A stretch of 64,000 nucleotides of DNA from Acidobacteriota bacterium (GTDB lineage Bacteria > Acidobacteriota > Terriglobia > UBA7540): positions 1-64,000 of the forward strand of contig CADDZE010000019.1 in assembly GCA_902812465.1 (NCBI GenBank), written 5' to 3'. A program made the translations under genes and the position numbers. Every line of letters begins with the position of its first letter. The stretch's first letter is position 1. The notes below the pieces were generated by a model, which ran no database searches, was not told the DNA's origin, and saw nothing but the letters and a program-made list of their open reading frames with translations. This document shows positions 54,650-63,050 of this stretch, in pieces.

Positions 54650-56419
54650 ATGGATCAGGACCTCCAATCCATTCAAGAAGCACGCAACCTCATCGAGAAG
54701 GCGGCCGAAGCGCAACAGGTCTTGGCGCGCTTTTCCCAAGCGCAGGTGGACACGGTCGTTGAAGCGTGCGCGCACTCCGCCGAGCAGGCCGCCGAGCCCT
54801 TGGCGCGCCTGGCGGTTGAGGAGACTACCTACGGTGTCGTGGCCGATAAGGTAGAGAAGAACCTCTTCAGTGCCCGCGACGTCTATCGCGCGATCAAGGA
54901 CATGAAGACCGTGGGAGTGATCCGGGAGGATGCTGAGGCAGGCGTCGTGGAAATTGCGGTGCCGGCGGGCGTCGTCGCCGCCATCATTCCTTGCACCAAC
55001 CCCACTTCCACCGCGATTTATAAAGTTCTCATCGCGCTCAAGGGGCGCAACACCATTGTGATGAGCCCACACCCTAGCGCCGTCCGCTGCATCCTGGAGA
55101 CGGCGCGGGTGCTGCATGAAGCGGCGCAGAAGGCTGGCGCCCCTGAAGGATGCATCGGCTGCCTGAGCTTACCGACCATGGAAGCGACGCGCGAGCTGAT
55201 GCAGCACCGCTCTACGTCCATTATTCTGGCCACGGGTGGCGCTGGCCTGGTACGCGCCGCTTATAGTTCGGGCAAGCCGGCCCTGGGCGTCGGACCAGGC
55301 AACGTGCCGGCTTACGTTCACACCTCGGCCAACATCCCGAAGGCGGTTGCGGACGTTCTGACTGGCAAATGTTTTGACAATGGCACCATCTGCTCCTCCG
55401 AGCAGCACATGGTGGTGGACCGCGCGATTGCTAACGCCGTGCGGGCAGAGACGGTCCGCCAGGGCGGCTTCTTTCTCAGCACCGACCAGGCCAAAGCGCT
55501 GGCGCGCGTCCTCATCCGCCCGGATTTTCGCGTGAATTCAAAGTTAGTGGGCCAGTCGGCCGAGCGCGTGGCCCGGGCGGCAGGGTTCCCGGTACCCGCT
55601 GGAACGCGCGTGCTGGTGGCGCCGCTCGAGGGCGTCGGCCGCGAGCATCCGCTCTCGGCGGAGAAGCTATCGCCGGTCCTCTCCTTCTCCGTGGTGAAGG
55701 ACTGGCGCGAAGCCATCGACGTGTGCCGCCGGCTGCTGGAATTCGGTGGCATGGGCCACACCATGGCCATCCACGCCACGGACGACAGCGTGATCCGTGA
55801 GATGGCGCTGGCCCTGCCCGCCTTTCGCCTGGTGGTGAACACGCCCGCGCCGCACGGCTCGATTGGCTACTCGACGGGCTTGTTTCCCGCCATGTCCCTC
55901 GGCTGCGGAACGCCCGGCAACAACGTGGTCTCCGACAATATCTCGCCGATGCATCTCATCAACATCAAGCGCTTGGCGTATGAGCGCCGCCCGGTGAATG
56001 CCGCTCGCCTAGGGGAGACTGGGGAGGTCTCAGCCGCTTCGCCCCCGCCTGGAAGGCCCCACCCCGAGGTGGGGAGCGCGTCCTCAACCACGGCTTCGGA
56101 TCGTGAGATCATCTCGCGCGTCGTCGCGAAGTTGCTAGCGGGCCGCCGTCAAGCGGCTGGCTCGCCCGCGCGTGCCTCGGCTCCGAATGCGCCCGCAGCC
56201 GGAGCATCGGGTCCTTCCGAGGCCGCTGGAAGTGAATCGCACGCATCGGCCAACCAGTCCTCTAACCCTCCCTCCCTGCGGCCGCAGGAATTTGTCTCCG
56301 AATCGGACGTCCGCCTCGCCATCACCCAGGGTCGCAAGATAGTCATTGGGCCGCGCACGATCATTACTCCGGCGGCGAAGGACATGGGCGAGGCCTCCGG
56401 AGTCTTCGTCATGCAGTAA
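54650..56419 (+). CDS. CoA-acylating aldehyde dehydrogenase (PduP/EutE-like) with encapsulation helix and C-terminal module
   Basis: 589 residues, against about 460-500 for PduP/EutE. The core (1-450) converts an aldehyde to acyl-CoA with NAD: AIIPCTNPTSTAIYKVLIAL, ALGVGPGNVPAYV, catalytic C248 in CFDNGTICSSEQHMVV and LGCGTPGNNVVSDNI. After it, a linker leads to an amphipathic helix (residues 483-500, DREIISRVVAKLLAGRR) of the type that targets enzymes to microcompartment shells, then an Ala/Ser/Pro-rich linker and a 44-residue C-terminal module (EFVSESDVRLAITQGRKIVI, TIITPAAKDMGEASGVFV) of unknown role. It sits directly after the BMC-H gene, so encapsulation is well supported. The upstream aldehyde-producing enzyme is not obvious in the window. 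Confidence 0.93.
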   Translation: MDQDLQSIQEARNLIEKAAEAQQVLARFSQAQVDTVVEACAHSAEQAAEPLARLAVEETTYGVVADKVEKNLFSARDVYRAIKDMKTVGVIREDAEAGVVEIAVPAGVVAAIIPCTNPTSTAIYKVLIALKGRNTIVMSPHPSAVRCILETARVLHEAAQKAGAPEGCIGCLSLPTMEATRELMQHRSTSIILATGGAGLVRAAYSSGKPALGVGPGNVPAYVHTSANIPKAVADVLTGKCFDNGTICSSEQHMVVDRAIANAVRAETVRQGGFFLSTDQAKALARVLIRPDFRVNSKLVGQSAERVARAAGFPVPAGTRVLVAPLEGVGREHPLSAEKLSPVLSFSVVKDWREAIDVCRRLLEFGGMGHTMAIHATDDSVIREMALALPAFRLVVNTPAPHGSIGYSTGLFPAMSLGCGTPGNNVVSDNISPMHLINIKRLAYERRPVNAARLGETGEVSAASPPPGRPHPEVGSASSTTASDREIISRVVAKLLAGRRQAAGSPARASAPNAPAAGASGPSEAAGSESHASANQSSNPPSLRPQEFVSESDVRLAITQGRKIVIGPRTIITPAAKDMGEASGVFVMQ

Positions 56420-56821
56420 TTTGAAATGCTTGGCCTTCGTAGCGGCATGAGTGCCCAATGGTTTGAGCAGCCTCGATCTTTGCGATAGCAACCACCTCTT
56501 GACCCTTTTTTTTGGGGTATCCTTCGGACAAGTCGCGTTACAGTTCACAGCCTGGAGGTGGAGCGTGCTGGGGCTGTGGTAATCGTTGTTCCTTATCCGA
56601 TTTCATCTCAACGACAAAGCACAAATGTTTTCGGGGGTCGCTCGGGGCGACCTGCGGCTGCTTGGGCTTATGAAAACGATTCGCGTCCTGGCGCCGCTGC
56701 TTATCCTGTTGGAGCCCCCGGGGTGCGTTCGCGCAGGGGGAGCTTCTTCTTTCCCTGGCCCACGGCCCGGGCTAGCGAGCTGCTGGGGTCCGCTTTCGCT
56801 ACCGTAACAAGGAGGTTTGCC
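56420..56821. other. Spacer after the aldehyde dehydrogenase gene
   Basis: 402 bases. No supportable gene; the upstream extension of the next frame into this region has no homology. A T8 tract lies near 56511 (TTGACCC then T-run), possibly part of a promoter or terminator. AAGGAGG at 56809-56815 is the ribosome site of the following broken gene. Confidence 0.45.
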
Positions 56822-57752
56822 ATGAGGGCTAAAAATAAGGCGTTGGCACACGCTATCCTGCTCGTCGGGCTCGGTTCCTCCTTCCTTTATCCGCAACCTT
56901 CGGAATTTCCCTTGCAGCCAAGCAAGACGGTCGTCGCCACAGGAGTTCGCTGGAGCATGGTGGTTGAACCTGCCCGATGCGACGCGGAGGGCAACGTGTA
57001 CGTGCGCCAGGTGCTCTCGTCCCGCCGCAGCAGGCCGTTGGCCGGCCCGGCGCTCCAGATCTCGGCGGATGGGCAGAACACGCGGACCTTCGAGGTGGGC
57101 GCAGTGCCTGACGAGGCTGTGAAGAACGGAGACATCCAGGACTTTGCCGGTGGCAAGGACGGAGTGTATCTCCTGGTGAGTACCCGTTCTTCCGAGTCCA
57201 GCCGCTATGAGCTGATCTACTTCAAGGCAGACGGCAGTACCAAGGTTCGGTGGCGCTGCCGCCGGACGTCTCCCCGTTCCATTTCGCCGTCCTCCCGGAG
57301 AGCGGAGTCTTCGTCGTCACGGGGGTCAAGCGGTCCCGTGGCACCAGCGGTGGGGCTGAGGAAGTCCCCTGCACGTTTCTGGTCGACAGTTATGGCCATT
57401 TGATTGCCAATGTGGAGCTCCCCCGCGACGCCAAGATCGGACAGCTGGCGGGGGCGGCGTCAGGGACACCGGACTTCGCTCCCGTGGCGTTGGGCTCTGT
57501 CGAGGCCGGTGATGATGGCAACGCGCGTATCTGTGGCGGCGCTCGTCGCCCCTTCCGGTCTAGGTCCTGTCTCCGAGTGGCGAGGTTGTGCGCACGCTGC
57601 AGCTCGCGTCTCCGGGCAAGGGATTCGCGCCCAGCGTGATGAAGGTCGCCAATGGCCGAATTGTGATGGATTTTTCAAAACCGGCCGCGGGAACGGATGA
57701 GCAACTGCTGGTGGCGTACGATGCCCAAACGGGTGAGCAACCGGCCGGATAA
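56822..57752 (+). pseudogene. Broken gene for a secreted beta-propeller-like protein
   Basis: Starts with a good ribosome site (AAGGAGG) and signal peptide (MRAKNKALAHAILLVGLGSS), continues in frame to DGSTKV near 57246, then homology-like sequence moves to another frame (ALPPDVSPFHFAVLPESGVF to GSVEAGDDGNA, about 57250-57520) and again to a third (YLWRRSSPLPV, stop TAG at 57561, then VLSPSGEVVRTLQLASPGKG to EQPAG and TAA at 57750-57752). Two frameshifts plus one nonsense codon. The DDGN-x-YL and SPSGEVVR phrases resemble repeat blades of secreted acidobacterial proteins. Either a true pseudogene or, for the indels, sequencing error. Confidence 0.7.
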
Positions 57753-57982
57753 CGCCCCTTGACCGGCGACGCACTCGCCTGTTATCGACGAGGGCAGGTG
57801 GCGCGGTTGAATAACCAGCAGGGTATGACGACGATCATTGCAGCGGTAGCAAGGTGAAGCCCCACGCGGATCGGATTACCCTTACAGACGCCAAGCAGGT
57901 CTGACGCCGCAAGATGCCGAGGGTTCGCGCACCCCTGAGGATTATGACGCAATGGCCCTCCCGGTGGCGGCGCCGGTCAGCC

Positions 57983-59254
57983 CTAGTAGGGCAGCAAAGC
58001 GAGCCACGCTATCCCTAGGCCTAGGGTTAGCAATGTAACTGGGATCCCGACCCGGCAGTACTCCCCCAAGGAGATAGTCATCCCTTCCTTCCTCGCCTTC
58101 TCGACCACGATCAGGTTAGCCACCGAACCGAGGATGGTGAGGTTGCCGGCCAAGGTGCTGGACATGGCCAGGGCTAGCCAGGCGGACTGGCGCGCGGCCG
58201 GCGGCATGGCGCGTAGGAGCGGCTCAAACAAGAGCACCGCAGGCACATTGCTGACCAGACTGGAGAGCGCGGCCGACGCCAAGCTGAGCAGGCCGACAGG
58301 ATGGCTCTGCAGCGGACGCCAGCCGTAAGAGTCCCAAGGGCGGAGGACCCGGACCTCGAACGCGTGCACCACGACAAACAGGCCAACGAACATAAGCAGC
58401 AGACTCCAATCGACCTCGCGGTAGACGCGCTCGGGCTTGATGCGCCCCATCAAGAGCACGGCTGCCGCGCCCGCCGCGACCACCGCCATCGGCAGTCCCG
58501 CAAAGAAGAGGACAACCGTGATGAGCGCGACGAGCGCACTCTTCCACTGCAACCGGACCAGCGCCGCATGCTGGACCGACCAACGCCTCGGCTCGGCCAT
58601 CCCCGCTTCCGGGGCATCTTCTCTCCGGCCGGCCAGTGCTCGGCGACACAAGAGGCTGATCGCGAGAAAGTCGATCACCAGGCCTGACAGCGCAACCGGC
58701 ATCAGGCGAGCGGCGAACGTGACATAGGGGATGCGTGACTTCACCCCGATGATCATGTTCTGCGGGTTGCCAGTGATGGTCGCCGCCGAGCCGATGTTGG
58801 CGGCCGTCGCTAGCCCGAGCAGGTGAGGCAGCGGATTGAATCGAAGGCGCCTCGCGACGCGCAGTACCAGCGGTGTTAGCGCCAGGCACACCACGTCATT
58901 CACCAAGAACGCCGACAGCAGGCCCGATAGCAAGATGACCAGGCCCAGCATGTGGCGGGGTGAGCGGATGGAGCGGAGCGACCACTGGGTAAGACGTGAA
59001 AAAAACCCCGACAAGCGCAGGAATCCTACCACCACCATCATCCCGAACAGCAAAAGGAGCGTCTCGTAATCGATGGACTCCGGGCTGGCTGCCTGGGCAA
59101 CGCTGAGGCTGCCCGTGCACAACATGAGCGCTGCTCCGGCAAAGGCGATGCTGGCGCGATCCATGTGCAGTTTTGGGATCTTGCCCAATGCCAAGCCGGC
59201 ATAGGTGGCGATGAATAGGATGGTGGTGAGCCACGGTTCGAATGATGCGTGCAC
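57983..59254 (-). CDS. ArsB/NhaD-type (ion transporter superfamily) permease
   Basis: About 423 residues from a GTG preceded closely by AAGGAGG (the frame is open ten codons more). Ten or more membrane helices. The family hairpin motif appears twice: TAANIGSAATITGNPQNMII and STLAGNLTILGSVANLIVVE, each with the substrate-site Asn/Pro/Thr. This is the layout of ArsB, NhaD and SLC13-like carriers; arsenite, Na+/H+ and dicarboxylate transport cannot be told apart here, and no ars genes are nearby. Divergent from the epimerase operon. Confidence 0.88.
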   Translation of the reverse strand: MHASFEPWLTTILFIATYAGLALGKIPKLHMDRASIAFAGAALMLCTGSLSVAQAASPESIDYETLLLLFGMMVVVGFLRLSGFFSRLTQWSLRSIRSPRHMLGLVILLSGLLSAFLVNDVVCLALTPLVLRVARRLRFNPLPHLLGLATAANIGSAATITGNPQNMIIGVKSRIPYVTFAARLMPVALSGLVIDFLAISLLCRRALAGRREDAPEAGMAEPRRWSVQHAALVRLQWKSALVALITVVLFFAGLPMAVVAAGAAAVLLMGRIKPERVYREVDWSLLLMFVGLFVVVHAFEVRVLRPWDSYGWRPLQSHPVGLLSLASAALSSLVSNVPAVLLFEPLLRAMPPAARQSAWLALAMSSTLAGNLTILGSVANLIVVEKARKEGMTISLGEYCRVGIPVTLLTLGLGIAWLALLPY

Positions 59255-59497
59255 ACGCCTCCTTCGTCTTCCTTTCTGCAGCACGGCTGGCCGCGAGCCC
59301 TGCCTGGGTCACCCAAAGGTAACTAAACTGTGCTGCGGTGGGTCCGGGCTCAGACGCCTGTTTAACCACGCGGCCGGGGCTCGTTGGGGGAAGAAATCAG
59401 GGCCGTGCTGCCGCGCAGCATTTAGTATAACTGCACCAGGTTGTCGCTTATTTCTGCAAACCATAAACGACCCCTCGCGGTCCACGCACCATCCGTG

Positions 59498-59525
59498 TTG
59501 ACTGGTCCTGGCAGGGCTCTATAAT
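59498..59525 (+). promoter_or_regulatory. Strong sigma-70 promoter of the epimerase operon
   Basis: TTGACT (59498-59503), 16 bases, TATAAT (59520-59525, perfect). Transcription would begin near 59532, three to four bases before the ATG at 59536, so the message is probably leaderless. An in-frame ATG at 59524 lies inside the -10 box and cannot be used from this promoter. Confidence 0.75.
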
Positions 59526-59535
59526 GCAGTTCGGC

Positions 59536-60558
59536 ATGGTGAACTCCGCTTCCAGCGCCTTTGAGGCCGCGCGGCCCACGCCCCGATTTCTGGTAACGGG
59601 CGCCAAGGGGTGTATCGGCGCGTGGGTGGTCCGGAACCTTGTGCGGCGCGGCAACCCTCCGGTCATCTTCGACGTCGACGACAGTAACCACCGGCTGAGG
59701 GCGCTGCTCTCCCCCGAAGAGTTACAGAGTGTATCGTTTGTGCGTGGTGATGTGACGCGTCTGACGGACTTGGAATCCGCCGTGGACGGGCACGGGATTA
59801 CGCACATCGTTCACCTTGCGGCTCTGCAGGTGCCAGCCTGCGCTGCACAGCCGATCATGGGCGCTATGGTGAACGTGATCGGTACGCTCAACGTCTTCGA
59901 GGCTGTGCGGCGACGGCGCGACCTCGTGAAGCAGATTGTCTATGCCAGCTCGGCTGCGGTTTACGGCCCGGAGGAATTCTACGGTGCGCGCCGCGTAGGC
60001 GAGGATGCGCCGCCTTATCCTGGTACGCATTATGGCGTCTTCAAGCAATGCAACGAAGGCAACGCGCGGGTGTACTTCGCTACCGAGGGCATCAGCAGCA
60101 TTGGGCTGCGGCCCTGGGCGGTCTACGGCGTGGGGCGCGACCAAGGGCTGACCTCCGGACCGACCAAAGCCATCAAGGCGGCGGTGCTGGGCCGGCCCTA
60201 TACCATCCGCTTCACCGGCGGGCTGGATCTGCAGTATGTTCGGGACACAGCCGAGATCTTTGTGCGCTGCGCTGAGTTGGGGCTGGAAGGGGCGCGAGTG
60301 TATTCGCTTCGCGGCACGGTGACTCAGACGTCGCAGTTCATCGAGACGCTCACGCGCCTCTTGCCGCAGGCGCGAGGCCTGGTCAGGGCTGAAGGACAGC
60401 CGCTGCCGATAGCTTACGACTTAGACGATAGTGCCCTGGTCCGGGATTTGGGTGAGGTGCCGCGCACACCGCTCGAAGACGGGATTCGCGAAACCGCCGA
60501 TCTGTTCACAAGGCTTCACCGCGAAGGCAGGTTGGATACCCGGGACCTGGATACCTGA
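59536..60558 (+). CDS. NAD-dependent epimerase/dehydratase (extended SDR)
   Basis: 340 residues. NAD-binding FLVTGAKGCIGAWVVRNLV (variant of GxxGxxG), FDVDD, HLAALQVPACA, then the active site Ser (YASSAAVYGPEE) and Y-x-x-x-K as HYGVFKQCNE, with LRPWAVYGVGRD. Extended SDRs of this type epimerise or dehydrate sugar nucleotides or oxidise sugar acids; substrate not fixed. The ATG at 59536 is chosen since the strong promoter overlaps the earlier one. An alcohol dehydrogenase and sugar-binding protein follow on the same strand. Confidence 0.9.
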   Translation: MVNSASSAFEAARPTPRFLVTGAKGCIGAWVVRNLVRRGNPPVIFDVDDSNHRLRALLSPEELQSVSFVRGDVTRLTDLESAVDGHGITHIVHLAALQVPACAAQPIMGAMVNVIGTLNVFEAVRRRRDLVKQIVYASSAAVYGPEEFYGARRVGEDAPPYPGTHYGVFKQCNEGNARVYFATEGISSIGLRPWAVYGVGRDQGLTSGPTKAIKAAVLGRPYTIRFTGGLDLQYVRDTAEIFVRCAELGLEGARVYSLRGTVTQTSQFIETLTRLLPQARGLVRAEGQPLPIAYDLDDSALVRDLGEVPRTPLEDGIRETADLFTRLHREGRLDTRDLDT

Positions 60559-60691
60559 AGGGTGATATGCCCGGAAAGCGGGAGAGGTCCCGAAGCTTCC
60601 CGTGAGGCAGAGCTATGGCGAAGCCAAAAATCCAGGAGGGTGGCCACCAGGCTTCAGCGCCTCGGCCTGACGACTCATCCCAGGTGTCCTC

Positions 60692-61828
60692 ATGAAAGCC
60701 GCCGTGCTCGAAGACGTCGCCACGATGCGGGTCCGGGAAGTACCCGATCCAGAAGTTTCCCCGCGCGAGGTGCTGATCCGGGTGAAGGCGGTGGGCGTGT
60801 GCGGCACGGATCTGCACCTGTTTCGGGGTCACGGCAACTACAACCTTGATACAGACGGCCGCCCGATTCCGCTCCGCGTCCAGCCGCAGATTCTAGGACA
60901 CGAATTCAGCGGCGAGATCGTCGAGGTAGGCAAGGAGGTAAAGGACCTGAAGCCGGGCGATCGGGTTCTCTGTGATCAAGGGCGCAACTGCGTGAGCCAG
61001 GACATCTGGCCTCGCTGCCCCTATTGCGTTTCAGGGGACTCTCACCAGTGCGAGCATTACGCCGAGCACGGTATCACGGGACTGCCCGGCGCCCTGGCGG
61101 AGTTCATTGCGATGCCAGCGGTGAATTGCCTGAAGATTCCGGACGCCATGCCAGCGGAGCAGGCAGCGCTGGTGGAGCCGCTGGGCTGCGTCCTGCACGC
61201 CAGTGAGCTGGTCGAACGTGCCCACGCCCGTTACACGTTCAGCCGGGGCGAACCAATCCGCAGTATTCTGATCCTCGGGGCAGGGCCGGCGGGCTTGCTC
61301 TTTCTGCAGTACCTTCGCAACGTGAAGAAGTTTGACGGCCAGGTGATGGTGGCTGATCTGCGTGCCAAGAACCTGGAGCTCGTGCGCCAGTTTGGCGGCA
61401 TCCCGATCGACGCAAAGCGGGAAAACCTCCGCGACGCTGTCGAAGAGCTCACACGCGCTGAACGCATTCACTACCTGATCGAAGCCACCGGCAACGCGGC
61501 CGTGTTCGCCGAGATTCCTCGCCTCCTGCGCAAGCAAGGAACGGTGCTGATCTATGGTGCTGGACATCACGGCCATGATTTCAGCCTCTTGGACCCGCTG
61601 CTGTTTCTGGAACCGACGCTAGTAGCTTCCGTGGGAGCGTCGGGCGGGTTCGATTCAGACGGCCGACCCTTAACCTACCGTCGCGCCCTCGAACTGGTGA
61701 GCTCCCGCGAGGTGGCGGTGCTTCCCTTTGTGACTCACCGCTACCGCGCCCTGGAGGAGATCCACCGCGCCTTTGAGCAGGATTTCGAGCGCGAAGACTA
61801 CATCAAGGGCGTGCTGACGCTGGAATGA
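60692..61828 (+). CDS. Zinc-dependent medium-chain alcohol/polyol dehydrogenase
   Basis: 378 residues. Catalytic zinc site: VGVCGTDLHLFRG and GHEFSGEIVEVG, with Glu in LVEPLGCVLHA. Structural zinc lobe has cysteines in NCVSQDIWPRCPYCVSGDSH and QCEH. NAD(P) site SILILGAGPAGLLFLQY. It resembles sorbitol/threonine dehydrogenase-type enzymes acting on polyols or sugar acids; the insert between the two catalytic-zinc segments (NYNLDTDGRPIPLRVQP) is longer than usual. It follows the epimerase by 133 bases and precedes the sugar-binding lipoprotein by 57 bases. Confidence 0.9.
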   Translation: MKAAVLEDVATMRVREVPDPEVSPREVLIRVKAVGVCGTDLHLFRGHGNYNLDTDGRPIPLRVQPQILGHEFSGEIVEVGKEVKDLKPGDRVLCDQGRNCVSQDIWPRCPYCVSGDSHQCEHYAEHGITGLPGALAEFIAMPAVNCLKIPDAMPAEQAALVEPLGCVLHASELVERAHARYTFSRGEPIRSILILGAGPAGLLFLQYLRNVKKFDGQVMVADLRAKNLELVRQFGGIPIDAKRENLRDAVEELTRAERIHYLIEATGNAAVFAEIPRLLRKQGTVLIYGAGHHGHDFSLLDPLLFLEPTLVASVGASGGFDSDGRPLTYRRALELVSSREVAVLPFVTHRYRALEEIHRAFEQDFEREDYIKGVLTLE

Positions 61829-61885
61829 GCTCAACCGGTCGGCAACGTTAGTGAAGTGCCTGTGATTGGCGGAAAGAGATGCGGG

Positions 61886-62854
61886 ATGGCGCACCCCTGG
61901 GTGGCCAGCGGACTGTTGTGGCTAGCCATCTTGGCGCCGGCCTGTCGGCGAAGCCATAGGCGCGTGTATGCCGTGATTCCCAAAGGGCAGGCGCACGTCT
62001 TCTGGCAGACGGTTCATGCGGGTGCTCTGGCGGCGGCGCAAGAAGCGGGCGTGGAAATCGTCTGGAACGGGCCCGCTGTTGAGACCGACCTGACGGGCCA
62101 GATCGCCATCGTCGATGACTTCATCGCCCGCCACGTGGACGGCATCGAACTGGCACCTTCGGACAAGGACGCACTGGTGCCGGCCATCCATCGTGCCCAT
62201 CAAGCCAACATTCCTCTCTCGGTGATCGATTCTGGGGCGGCGACGGACGAGTATGTCTCTTTCGTGGCGACGGACAATTATGGTGGTGGCACACTCGCCG
62301 CACGGCGCCTGGCGGAGCGCATCGGCAAGCGTGGTGAGGTGGCCGTGATTGGAGTGCTGCCCGGCGCCGCCTCTACCCTGGCGCGCGAACAGGGGTTCCG
62401 GGATACGATCGCAAAGGAATTTCCGGAGGTTAGAGTCGTAGCCTTTCAATACGGCATGTCCGACCGCGCCCGCTCCCTCAGCGTCACGGAGGACATCTTG
62501 GCGGCGCATCCGGGCCTCGCAGGTCTCTTCGCTTCGAACGAATCGAGCACCATCGGTGCCGACCAGGCCATCAAGAGCCGCGGCTTGAGCGGCCAGATCA
62601 CTTTGGTAGGTTTCGATAGCTCGCCCAGCCTTATCGACGACCTGCGCGCCGGCACTATTGACGCCCTGGTGCTTCAGAATCCTTTTCAGATTGGCTACCA
62701 GGGGCTTAAGGTGTTGCTCGATGCTCAGAGCGGCCGCCAGCCGCCGCGCCGGATCGACCTGCCGCCCACCTTGGTGACCCGTGACAACATCGACCAGCCG
62801 GCGATCCGCGAGCTCTGGAATCCTGATTTCGCGCGATATCTGGAATCGCGTTGA
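61886..62854 (+). CDS. Sugar-binding lipoprotein of an ABC transporter (RbsB/LacI-fold)
   Basis: 322 residues from MAHPWVASGLLWLAILAPAC; the lipobox LAPAC places Cys at residue 20, and the frame is open ten codons more upstream. The periplasmic-binding fold has FWQTVHAGALAAAQEAGVEI, IVDDFIARHVDGIELAPSDK, ATDNYGGGTLAARRLAERIG, GLFASNESSTIGADQAIKSR and VGFDSSPSLIDDLRAGTIDA, as in ribose/galactose-binding proteins. No permease or ATPase gene is adjacent, so it is an orphan here. Likely delivers the sugar handled by the two dehydrogenase-type enzymes upstream (inference). Confidence 0.9.
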   Translation: MAHPWVASGLLWLAILAPACRRSHRRVYAVIPKGQAHVFWQTVHAGALAAAQEAGVEIVWNGPAVETDLTGQIAIVDDFIARHVDGIELAPSDKDALVPAIHRAHQANIPLSVIDSGAATDEYVSFVATDNYGGGTLAARRLAERIGKRGEVAVIGVLPGAASTLAREQGFRDTIAKEFPEVRVVAFQYGMSDRARSLSVTEDILAAHPGLAGLFASNESSTIGADQAIKSRGLSGQITLVGFDSSPSLIDDLRAGTIDALVLQNPFQIGYQGLKVLLDAQSGRQPPRRIDLPPTLVTRDNIDQPAIRELWNPDFARYLESR

Positions 62855-62945
62855 CCGGGTGGGCTCGGAACGGTTGGGACCGGTAAGGCGACAGGGGGCG
62901 AAACTCAGGCAGGCCGGCGGCAACCTCGTGGCAAGGTCGGGCGAG

Positions 62946-62983
62946 GCGAGGAGTCCCGCTTGCACAGCTATAGGACTCCTCGC
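62946..62983. terminator. Hairpin between convergent genes, candidate bidirectional terminator
   Basis: GCGAGGAGTCC, 16-base loop, GGACTCCTCGC: perfect 11-bp stem between the sugar-binding gene (+) and sod (-). No T-tract follows on either strand, so it may be a REP-like palindrome instead. Confidence 0.45.
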
Positions 62984-63050
62984 GGCACGCCCCCGCAACG
63001 ACCCACTCTGCTGGGAGTAGGAATCCGGCTTGTTATTGCCCGTGGAGGGC

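Noticed and set aside
61922-62998. 358-residue minus-strand frame opposite the sugar-binding lipoprotein
   Set aside because: Mirror of a lipoprotein gene with lipobox and PBP motifs; no ribosome site or homology.
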